Positions 1 through 7,095 of a DNA stretch of 64,000 nt are shown here, in pieces. A model generated the notes under the pieces. The model was not told the DNA's origin and made no database searches. It saw only the letters and a list, made by a program, of their open reading frames with translations. Within the stretch, counting starts at the first letter, position 1, and each line of letters starts with the position of its first letter. Source of the DNA: Erythrobacter sp. (GTDB lineage Bacteria > Pseudomonadota > Alphaproteobacteria > Sphingomonadales > Sphingomonadaceae); contig NZ_CP136573.1 of the NCBI RefSeq assembly GCF_035194505.1, forward strand, positions 2,219,001-2,283,000, written 5' to 3'. The position numbers and the translations under genes are program-made.

Positions 1-1
1 G

Positions 2-451
2 CCGATCGCCGGCTTTGACCCGCGCGATTTCCTGCGCGGGCACTATGTCGAGTTCACCTATGACTGGCCCGGGGTCGAGGAGTTCCGCGATGCCCCGCCG
101 CAGATGCTGTGCCTCGAGGGCAGGGCTCCGGCGCTCGCCCGCGTAACCCCGCTTATGGAGGGCGAGCCTTGCGCCCATCCGGTGCGGGCCGACACCACCG
201 GCGTCTATGGCTGGGAGGGCCTGACCCGCGGGCGGCTCTATCTCGATCAGGACCGCGCGGGCGCGATGCAGCGCGAATTGCAAAAGCCCGACCTGCGCGG
301 GATCGTGACCCTGCGCCAGCGCGAGGACGGCAGCTTCACTGCGATCTCCATCCGCTTCCGTCCGCTCACCGCAGACGAAATCGCGCTGCGCGACGCCCAA
401 AACGAAGGGGCGGGAGACCTGCGCCCCCCGCCCCCGATCATGGTGCAATAG
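2..451 (+). CDS. GDYxxLxY-domain protein, C-terminal part (5' end outside window)
   Basis: The frame is already open at base 2 and runs to a TAG at 449-451, giving 149 residues of a truncated protein. Near the start, RGHYVEFTYDW fits the GDYxxLxY-type signature of a small family of bacterial envelope-associated proteins, usually encoded beside multi-pass membrane proteins of the DUF2157/DUF4401 kind. No membrane segment is visible in the part present. The next gene is convergent and its stop lies only 10 bases away. Function is unknown for the family. The identification rests on one short motif and the overall look of the C-terminal half. Confidence 0.6.
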   Translation, partial: PIAGFDPRDFLRGHYVEFTYDWPGVEEFRDAPPQMLCLEGRAPALARVTPLMEGEPCAHPVRADTTGVYGWEGLTRGRLYLDQDRAGAMQRELQKPDLRGIVTLRQREDGSFTAISIRFRPLTADEIALRDAQNEGAGDLRPPPPIMVQ

Positions 452-461
452 GCCGCCCGCG

Positions 462-2828
462 TCAGAACTTTGCGGTCAGCTCCACCCCGTAGAAGCGCGG
501 CTCGGCGGGGATGAAGGTCGGGATGGTGAAGGCCCAGCCGGTGTTGCCGGCATCGAGCAGATAGTTCTCGTCGGTCGCGTTGCGGATGAAGCCGGCGATG
601 GTGTACCGCTCGTCGGCAAAGCTGAGGCCCGCGCGGGCATTCACCAGCGTCACCGCGTCCTGCGAAATCAGCGGATTGTTCGGCACCTCGAAGAAGATCT
701 GGCTGCGATAGGTCACGCTCGGCGTGGCGAAGAAGCGCATCCCGTTCCCGAATTCATAGTCCACCGTAAACCCGCCCGAGGCCTGCACCTCAGGCTGGAG
801 CCGGAAGCGCGCACCCGAGAAGGCGGGCGAGAAGGCGCCGTTCTTGTCGATCCCGCCGTCGATGTAACCGGCATTGCCGAACACCCGCAGCCAGTCGGCT
901 AGCTCCACCGAAAGCTCCGCCTCGAACCCGAGGTTGCTGGCCTTGCCGGCGCTCTGGGTGACGAAGGCGCCGGTCGGATTGCCGTTGGCATCAAGCTGCG
1001 CGACCGAGACCTGGAAGTCGTTATAGACCTGATAATAGACCCCGAGCGAGCCCGAGACCGCGCCGCTGGCGAGCTTCAGCCCGCCCTCGTAGTTCCACAC
1101 GGTCTCCTGCGCGATGGTGCTGACATTGGGCAGCACATCGGTGCCGCTGCGGCGCGCTGCCACCTGCACCACCGGCGAGCGGCGGCCCTTGGAGACGGTG
1201 GCGAAGACGTTCACATCATCGCTGATGCGGAACAGCGCATTGAGGCGCGGCAGCACCGCGTTGAAGCGGTCATTGGCCGAGAAGGTGCGCCCGCGTGTAT
1301 CGATCTGCCCGGGGATCAGCGCCGCGCGGCTCAGCACCGAATTGGGCACCCGCGCAAAGAAGCCGGATTCGCGATATTCGTGAATGTAGCGCACGCCCGC
1401 GGTCACTTCGAAGGCGTCGCTCACCAGCCAGGTGGCGTCGGCGAACAGCGAATAGGCCTCGTTGTGCCCCTGGTTCTCGAACACCGAGGAATAGGGGATC
1501 GCGGTCAAGGCCCCGCCGGTGGCAATCGCCGTCACGCCGCTCGCGGGCACGGAGCCATTGGGCGCGACGCAGGCAATGCCGGGGATCAGCGGCGCGCCGA
1601 ACAGCGAGGTGAGGCACTGGAGCAAGGTGCCTTCCTCGGTGGCGAAGGGCACGTTCTGGCGGCCGTCCTCGATGAACACGTTCCACCCCGCGCTCGCCCG
1701 CAGCGACTTGCCGGCGTAGCTGAAGCGGCCCTCGTGGCTGACCTGCCAGCCATCGGCGATTTCGGCGAATTCGAGGAAGGGCGCAGCCGAACCATCGGCG
1801 TCGAACACCTCGCGGCTATCGAACTTGCGGTAGCCGTTCACCGTGGTGAAGGTCCAGCCGTCGGCAAAGGTGTGTTCGAGCGTCAGGTTGAGATCATAGA
1901 CCTCGCGGTTGAGGCCGAGCTGATCGTCGCCCAGCGCCGCGGCGCCCGCCGGATTGCCGCCGAGATTGGCGTTGCCGAAGGCATTGGCCGCCCCGCCCGG
2001 CGCGCCGGTGAAGGCCGGGAAACGGCCCGAGACGAAGGGCGTGCCGCCATTGCGCTGCTGGTCATAGGTGCCCACCAGATCCACCGTCAGATCGCTGGTC
2101 GGCGTCCAGCGCAGCGAGGCGCGCAGGCCCAGCTGATCCTGCGCATAAAGATCTTCGCGCTGGTTGGGCGAGAGGTTCTCGACATAGCCATCGCGCGAGC
2201 GCCATTCGCCCGCGATGCGCGCGGCGATGGTGTCATTGCCGATATTGACGAAGCCGCCGATCAGGGTCTGGTTGAAGTTGCCATAGCCGCCGCGCACTTC
2301 GCCCGAGACGCCTTCGCGCGGACGAGCCGAGACGAGGCTGATCGCGCCCACTGCGCTGGCGGTGCCGAACAGGGTGGCTTGAGGCCCCTTGATCACCTCG
2401 ACGCGCTCCAGATCGTAGATCGCCTGATAGGAACCGCGCGAACGCGAGATGTCGACGCCGTTGTAATAGAGCGTGACGCGCGGGCCCTGCTGCGCCGAGC
2501 CGCTATCCGAGGTGATGCCGCGGATCACGACGCCGGGGTTGTTGGCGCTCTGCTCCTGAATCAGGAGGCCGGGGACGTAGTAGGACAGCTCGTCGAGATC
2601 GCCCACGCCCAGTTCGCGGATGCGTTCACCGGTGGTGGCAGTGATGGTGATCGGCACGTCTTGAAGGCGCTGCTCGACCTTCTGCGCGGTGACGATGATC
2701 TGGTTCCCGGAGGCGGGGGCTTCGGGCTCTTCTGCGGCGGTGTCCTGCGCAAAGGCGGCCTGCGGCGCAGCGGCAAGCATGGCGGAGAGCGCGATCAGCG
2801 AGGCGCGCGCATGGGTGTGACGGATCAT
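462..2828 (-). CDS. TonB-dependent outer-membrane receptor
   Basis: 788 residues with a signal peptide (about 1-27, ending AAFAQ), a TonB-box-like IIVTAQK just after it, a plug domain (about 45-165, with VIRGI, LYYNGVDI and the VEVIKGPQATLFG motif) and a 22-strand-type barrel ending in a terminal Phe (LTAKF). It would import a siderophore, oligosaccharide or other large ligand using TonB-ExbBD energy; the substrate cannot be read from sequence. The ATG is preceded on the minus strand by AGGGAA at about 7 bases. It stands alone: ftsK lies upstream on the same strand but is separated by a long hairpin, so it probably has its own promoter. Confidence 0.95.
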   Translation of the reverse strand: MIRHTHARASLIALSAMLAAAPQAAFAQDTAAEEPEAPASGNQIIVTAQKVEQRLQDVPITITATTGERIRELGVGDLDELSYYVPGLLIQEQSANNPGVVIRGITSDSGSAQQGPRVTLYYNGVDISRSRGSYQAIYDLERVEVIKGPQATLFGTASAVGAISLVSARPREGVSGEVRGGYGNFNQTLIGGFVNIGNDTIAARIAGEWRSRDGYVENLSPNQREDLYAQDQLGLRASLRWTPTSDLTVDLVGTYDQQRNGGTPFVSGRFPAFTGAPGGAANAFGNANLGGNPAGAAALGDDQLGLNREVYDLNLTLEHTFADGWTFTTVNGYRKFDSREVFDADGSAAPFLEFAEIADGWQVSHEGRFSYAGKSLRASAGWNVFIEDGRQNVPFATEEGTLLQCLTSLFGAPLIPGIACVAPNGSVPASGVTAIATGGALTAIPYSSVFENQGHNEAYSLFADATWLVSDAFEVTAGVRYIHEYRESGFFARVPNSVLSRAALIPGQIDTRGRTFSANDRFNAVLPRLNALFRISDDVNVFATVSKGRRSPVVQVAARRSGTDVLPNVSTIAQETVWNYEGGLKLASGAVSGSLGVYYQVYNDFQVSVAQLDANGNPTGAFVTQSAGKASNLGFEAELSVELADWLRVFGNAGYIDGGIDKNGAFSPAFSGARFRLQPEVQASGGFTVDYEFGNGMRFFATPSVTYRSQIFFEVPNNPLISQDAVTLVNARAGLSFADERYTIAGFIRNATDENYLLDAGNTGWAFTIPTFIPAEPRFYGVELTAKF

Positions 2829-2981
2829 GAAAGGCTTCCCTGTTATTGGAGAGAGGCCCTGCCCGTCGCACGCGATGGTGACGCTGCCGCGTCGGATGCG
2901 TGAAGGCTGAATTACGCCTGATTTACAGTTTCAAGGCGTTGCCTTTGTGCATCTTTGCTTTCGATCGCGCTTGCGCGCGAT

Positions 2982-3070
2982 GCAGACCTCCCGCCCCGCC
3001 TCCCCACCCGGCCACCATAGCCTGATGGTATCATTGGTGGCCGGGTGGGGAGGTGGGGCGGGAGGTCTGC
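2982..3070. repeat. 89-base perfect-looking hairpin (36-base arms)
   Basis: The left arm at 2982-3017 and the right arm at 3035-3070 are reverse complements over 36 bases with one difference (G versus A, still a possible G-U pair in RNA). The loop is 17 bases. It sits 22 bases beyond the ftsK stop and before the receptor promoter region, so it may end ftsK transcription. The stem is far longer than a normal terminator and has no T-run, which suggests a repetitive or MITE-like element. Confidence 0.85.
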
Positions 3071-3091
3071 GCCACCGTCAGGTGGCCAAGA

Positions 3092-5512
3092 TCACAACGG
3101 ATTCCCGTCCCTGTCCCGGTAGATCACCCGTCGGCCGACATGGTTGGCGGGGCCGACGAGGCCGTCTTCCTCCATCCGTTCGATCCACTTGGCGGCGGTG
3201 TTGTAGCCCACGCCCATCTGGCGCTGGAGCCAGCTGCCGCTCGCCTTCTGGTTCTCGATCACAATCTGGCAGGCCTGGCGATACTTGCGCTCTTCGGGGT
3301 TGTCCGATCCGGTGAACTCGTCCTCGAAGCCGAAGCCGCCGTCTTCCGGCTCCTCGGTGACGGCATCGACATATTCGGGCGCGCCCTGTCCGCGCCAGAA
3401 GGTGGCGACCGCTTCCACTTCCTCGTCCGAAACGAAGGGCCCGTGGACGCGCACCATCGCGCCGGTGTTGGGCTTGTAGAGCATGTCGCCCTTGCCCAGC
3501 AGCTGTTCGGCGCCCTGTTCGCCAAGGATGGTGCGGCTGTCGATCCGGCTGGTCACCTTGAAGCTGATGCGGGTCGGCAGGTTGGCCTTGATGACGCCGG
3601 TGATGACGTCGACCGAGGGGCGCTGCGTCGCCATGATCAGGTGGATGCCCGCCGCGCGGCTCTTCTGGCTGAGGCGCTGGATCAGGACTTCGATTTCCTT
3701 GCCCACCGTCACCATCAGGTCCGCGAGTTCGTCGACGATCAGCACGATCTGCGGCAGGGGTTCGTAATCGAGCTGTTCTTCCTCGAACAATTGCTCGCCG
3801 GTCTCGGGGTCGAAGCCGGTCTGCACGCGGCGGCCCAAGGGCTTGCCCTTGGCGATGGCGGCGGAGACCTTCTCGTTGAAGGAGTTGATGTTGCGCGAGG
3901 AAATCGCGCTCATCATGCGGTAGCGGCGCTCCATCTCCTCGACCGCCCACTTCAAGGCGCGCACCGATTTGTGCGGCTCGGTGACGACGGGCGAGAGCAG
4001 GTGCGGGATATCGTCGTAGGTCTTGAGCTCCAGCACCTTGGGATCGATCAGGATCAGGCGCAGCTCGGACGGCGTGAAGCGATAGAGCAGCGAGAGCAGG
4101 ATGACGTTGAGGCCGACCGATTTACCGCTGCCGGTGGTCCCGGCCACCAGCAGGTGGGGCATGGCGGCAAGATCGGCGATGATCGGCTCGCCCGCGATAT
4201 CCTTGCCGAGGATGATCGGCAGGTTGCCCTTGGCATCGGCAAAGGCGGCGCAGGCGGCGAGTTCCTTCAGGGCCACCATCTGGCGATCCTGATTGGGCAG
4301 TTCGATCCCCATCACCGTGCGCCCCGGGATGGGCGAGACGCGCGCGGAAATCGCGCTCATGTTGCGGGCGATATCCTCGGCAAGGCCGACCACGCGGCTG
4401 GCCTTGATGCCGGGCGCGGGTTCGAGCTCGTACATCGTCACCACCGGGCCGGTGCGCACCGCGGTGATTTCGCCCTTCACATTGAAGTCGTCGAGCACGT
4501 TTTCGAGCAGGCGGGCGTTGCGTTCGAGGGCGACCTTGTCGAGCTTGGGCGCCTTGTCGACCGGCGGTTCGGCGAGCAGATCGAGGCTCGGCAGCTTGAA
4601 GGCGGCGAACATGTCGCCCTGCGCGGCCTTGGCGGGCTGGACGGCGCGCTTGGGCGGGGCGGAGGGATCGCTGATTTCGGGCGGGCGGCGCTGGGGCTCG
4701 TCGATGGTGACAGGGGCGGCATCGGCACCCTTGGCCGGGCGGCGCGGGCGGGCGGGGATGGCGAGTTCGTCTTCCTCGTCACCCGCAAAGGCCAGCGCCT
4801 CGGCGGGTTTGCGCCCCGGCAGCGGGAGGGCGCGCAGCAGGCCGGCGAGCGTGCCGCCGCCAAGGAACTCGGGCAGGCTCATCAGCGCGCGCCAATCGAT
4901 CGCGAAGATGCGGGTGAGCAGGCCCACGCCCGTCGCAAGGCACACCAGCGCCGCGCCGAGGATCACCCAGCCCTGCGCATCGCCGGCAATCCGTGCCGCC
5001 AGCGCCTCGATCGCGCCTGCGCCGAGCAGGCCGGCAAGGCCCCCGGCCTGCGCGGGGAGCGTGCCGCCGGGGCCCTGAAAGGCGAGTGCGAGCACGGTCG
5101 CGAGCAAGGTCATGGCGATCAGCAAGAGCCCGGTGGGCAGCCACCAGGGCGAGGTTTCCGCCTCGTCGCCGTTCTCGACATCGCGCCACAGCTTGCGCGC
5201 CGAGACATAGAGCAGCGGCAGCAGCAGCGCGCCGGGCAGGCCGAAGATCAGCAGCACCTTGTCCGCCACCCATGCGCCGGAAAGGCCCATCCAGTTGGCG
5301 ACTGCGGCGGTGTCAGCCGCGGTCGATCCGCTGGGGTCGGTCTGGGTGTAGCTGACCAGCGCGAGCGCGAGGAAGATGGTTGCGCCGAGCAGCAGCCCCG
5401 CGCCGGTCATCTGCGCCAGCCGCCTCAGACCACGCCGCAGCCCCGCGCGCCATTCGGCGTCGCTCTTGCTGACGGGGGGCTTGGTTCTGGGCGGAACGGC
5501 GCGGCTGGCCAT
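3092..5512 (-). CDS. ftsK: DNA translocase FtsK
   Basis: About 806 residues. Hydrophobic segments in the first ~180 residues anchor it at the division septum, followed by a Pro/Ala-rich linker and the motor: Walker A GTTGSGKS near residue 450, Walker B LILIDPK, and the ATQRPS region. The last ~70 residues form the winged-helix gamma domain (YRQAC, VGYNTAAKWIERM) that in characterised FtsK reads KOPS sites and activates XerCD at dif. The ATG at 5512 has AGGAGA about 8 bases upstream; a GTG 24 bases earlier (5536) is also open and has a weaker GAGG. Downstream of a stand-alone gamma-like gene and a TenI-like gene on the same strand. Confidence 0.97.
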   Translation of the reverse strand: MASRAVPPRTKPPVSKSDAEWRAGLRRGLRRLAQMTGAGLLLGATIFLALALVSYTQTDPSGSTAADTAAVANWMGLSGAWVADKVLLIFGLPGALLLPLLYVSARKLWRDVENGDEAETSPWWLPTGLLLIAMTLLATVLALAFQGPGGTLPAQAGGLAGLLGAGAIEALAARIAGDAQGWVILGAALVCLATGVGLLTRIFAIDWRALMSLPEFLGGGTLAGLLRALPLPGRKPAEALAFAGDEEDELAIPARPRRPAKGADAAPVTIDEPQRRPPEISDPSAPPKRAVQPAKAAQGDMFAAFKLPSLDLLAEPPVDKAPKLDKVALERNARLLENVLDDFNVKGEITAVRTGPVVTMYELEPAPGIKASRVVGLAEDIARNMSAISARVSPIPGRTVMGIELPNQDRQMVALKELAACAAFADAKGNLPIILGKDIAGEPIIADLAAMPHLLVAGTTGSGKSVGLNVILLSLLYRFTPSELRLILIDPKVLELKTYDDIPHLLSPVVTEPHKSVRALKWAVEEMERRYRMMSAISSRNINSFNEKVSAAIAKGKPLGRRVQTGFDPETGEQLFEEEQLDYEPLPQIVLIVDELADLMVTVGKEIEVLIQRLSQKSRAAGIHLIMATQRPSVDVITGVIKANLPTRISFKVTSRIDSRTILGEQGAEQLLGKGDMLYKPNTGAMVRVHGPFVSDEEVEAVATFWRGQGAPEYVDAVTEEPEDGGFGFEDEFTGSDNPEERKYRQACQIVIENQKASGSWLQRQMGVGYNTAAKWIERMEEDGLVGPANHVGRRVIYRDRDGNPL

Positions 5513-5587
5513 GGGGCGGTCTCCTGAGCGGAACACACCATGAATCCTCGGAGGACTCCGGTCAAGCGAAGTGCGGCGAAGCGAGGC

Positions 5588-5770
5588 TCAATGGAACGTG
5601 TCGCGCGGCGGGGTAAGGATGCCGTTCTCCAGCATCCGCTCGATCCAGCGCGAGGCTTGCAGATAGCCGACCTTGAACTGGAGCATGAGATGCGAGGTGC
5701 GGGGGCTGCCACCTTGCGCGATGTATTCGCAGGCGCGCCGGTAGAGGTCGTCGTCGTCGCGGTGGTTCAT
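5588..5770 (-). CDS. stand-alone FtsK gamma-domain-like protein (60 aa)
   Basis: This 60-residue protein is essentially one winged-helix domain. It aligns with the C-terminal gamma domain of FtsK encoded 75 bases downstream: both share a Y-R-x-AC block (LYRRACEY here, KYRQACQI in FtsK), then L, VGY, A, WIERM, E and G at matching spacing. Its ATG (5770) overlaps the TGA of the TenI-like gene as ATGA, so translation is probably coupled. In FtsK this domain binds KOPS DNA and contacts XerD. What an isolated copy does is inference: it could compete for those sites or bind DNA on its own. It has no motor or membrane part. Confidence 0.8.
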   Translation of the reverse strand: MNHRDDDDLYRRACEYIAQGGSPRTSHLMLQFKVGYLQASRWIERMLENGILTPPRDTFH

Positions 5771-6306
5771 CGGCTCAACCCGTCGATCGCGGCCCAGCGG
5801 GGCCAGCCGAGCATCCGGGCGCGCTGGCCCGTCATCCCGCCCAGCGCAATCACCGGCAGCCGCGATTGCCGCGCCAGCAGGCCGAAGCGCACCGCGCCCA
5901 GCGTTCCGCCGCCCGGATGGGTCCGTGTGACGAACACCGGCGAGAGCAGCACCGCATCCGCGCCCAGCCGTGCCGCGAGCGCCAATTCGCCCGCCCCGTG
6001 GGCAGTGGCGAGGTGGATCAGGCCGGCGCGGCGCGGCGCGAGGCTGCGCGGGCTGCCATAGATCCCGTCCGCTCCCCATTCCCGGGCGGTCAGCGCGCTA
6101 TCGGCAAGGATCACCACATGGCCGCGCGTCTTCGCGATGCGGCGCAGCTGGCGGAACCGCAGATAACGCTCGGGATCGGGCAGGTGGTAGTGGCGATAGA
6201 TGAACCCCGATCCGCGTGGCAGGCGGGCGAGCGCCCCTTCCAGCGCCGCATCATTGCGGGCGTCGGAGATCAGCCACAGGGCTGGGAGGGGACTGGCGCG
6301 CGTCAC
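5767..6306 (-). CDS. TenI/ThiE-like thiamine phosphate synthase family protein
   Basis: About 179 residues from a GTG at 6306; an in-frame ATG at 6330 is an alternative but would overlap the divergent yggS start. The fold signature is a short TIM barrel: LWLISD at the N terminus, HVVILAD, ADGIYGSPR, LATAHG, GADAVLLSPVF and PVIALGGM at the phosphate-binding end. True ThiE carries DGVHLGQ where this protein has DGIYGSP, so catalysis as thiamine-phosphate synthase is uncertain and a TenI-like or diverged role is possible. It is first in a probable operon with the gamma-like gene and ftsK, an arrangement with no obvious metabolic logic. Confidence 0.75.
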   Translation of the reverse strand: MTRASPLPALWLISDARNDAALEGALARLPRGSGFIYRHYHLPDPERYLRFRQLRRIAKTRGHVVILADSALTAREWGADGIYGSPRSLAPRRAGLIHLATAHGAGELALAARLGADAVLLSPVFVTRTHPGGGTLGAVRFGLLARQSRLPVIALGGMTGQRARMLGWPRWAAIDGLSR

Positions 6307-6328
6307 AACCCCGCTATAGAGCGCGGCC

Positions 6329-6991
6329 ATGGAAAATGCAGCAACCCGCCTTGCCGAAGTGCACGCCAACATCGCCCGCGTCTGCAAGCCTGCCCGCCGC
6401 GAGGCCTCCTCGGTCACGCTGATCGCGGTCAGCAAGACCCATGATGCGCCCGCGATCCTGCCGCTGATCGCTGCGGGCCAGCGCGTGTTCGGGGAGAACC
6501 GGGTGCAGGAGGCCGAGGGCAAGTGGCCGGCCCTGAAGGCGCAATATCCCGATATCGAACTCCACCTCATCGGCCAGTTGCAATCGAACAAGGCGGACGA
6601 GGCCGTGGCGCTGTTCGACTGCATCCACTCTCTTGACCGGCCAAGTCTGCTGACGGCGCTGGCCAAGGCGATGGACAAGGCGGGCAAGCGGGTGCCGTGC
6701 TTTGTGCAGGTGAATATCGGGGACGAGCCGCAGAAGGGCGGCTGCGGCATCGCCGATTTGCCCGCCTTCCTCGAAGCCGTGCGCGCCGCCGATGTGCCGC
6801 TTGCCGGGCTGATGTGCATTCCCCCGGCCGACACCGAAGCCGCGCCGTTCTTTGCGCTGCTGGCCAAGCTTGCGGCTGACAATGGCCTCACCGGCCTCAG
6901 CATGGGGATGAGCGGCGATTACGAGACCGCAGTGATGCTGGGCGCGACCCATGTGCGCGTGGGCACCGCGCTGTTCGGCGGGCGCGGGTAA
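6329..6991 (+). CDS. yggS: YggS-family pyridoxal-phosphate homeostasis protein
   Basis: 220 residues. Hallmarks of the YggS/PLPHP family are all present: the PLP-lysine region LIAVSKTHDA, FGENRVQEA, LHLIGQLQSNKA, the C-terminal MGMSGDYETAV and VRVGTALFG. The protein binds PLP without known enzymatic turnover and buffers free PLP and amino-acid pools. The ATG at 6329 starts 23 bases from the divergent GTG of the TenI-like gene, so the two promoters must overlap the opposing coding starts. TATAGA at 6315-6320 could be a -10 element, with a very short leader. Confidence 0.95.
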   Translation: MENAATRLAEVHANIARVCKPARREASSVTLIAVSKTHDAPAILPLIAAGQRVFGENRVQEAEGKWPALKAQYPDIELHLIGQLQSNKADEAVALFDCIHSLDRPSLLTALAKAMDKAGKRVPCFVQVNIGDEPQKGGCGIADLPAFLEAVRAADVPLAGLMCIPPADTEAAPFFALLAKLAADNGLTGLSMGMSGDYETAVMLGATHVRVGTALFGGRG

Positions 6992-7057
6992 GATACCCAA
7001 AAGAAAAGAGGGGCGGACGTTGCCGCCCGACCCCTCCGTCAGCCCTGCGGGCTGCCA

Positions 7058-7085
7058 CCTCCCCATCCCTTGCGGGACGGGGAGG
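7058..7085. terminator. hairpin between convergent yggS and TonB receptor
   Basis: CCTCCCCATCCC and GGGACGGGGAGG form a 12-base stem with one G-U pair and a 4-base loop. It lies between two convergent genes. The surrounding segment (7028-7085, rich in CCTCC and GCAGGG/CCCTGC) resembles the palindromic intergenic elements common in this order. Confidence 0.55.
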
Positions 7086-7095
7086 GACGTTTCAC

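Noticed and set aside
1..451. Complete gene at the left edge
   Set aside because: The frame is open to the first base and the family signature begins at once, so the start lies outside.
3053..5527. Long plus-strand open frame opposite ftsK
   Set aside because: Product is low-complexity Gly/Ala/Arg-rich and lacks motifs; it mirrors the real ftsK in a high-GC genome.
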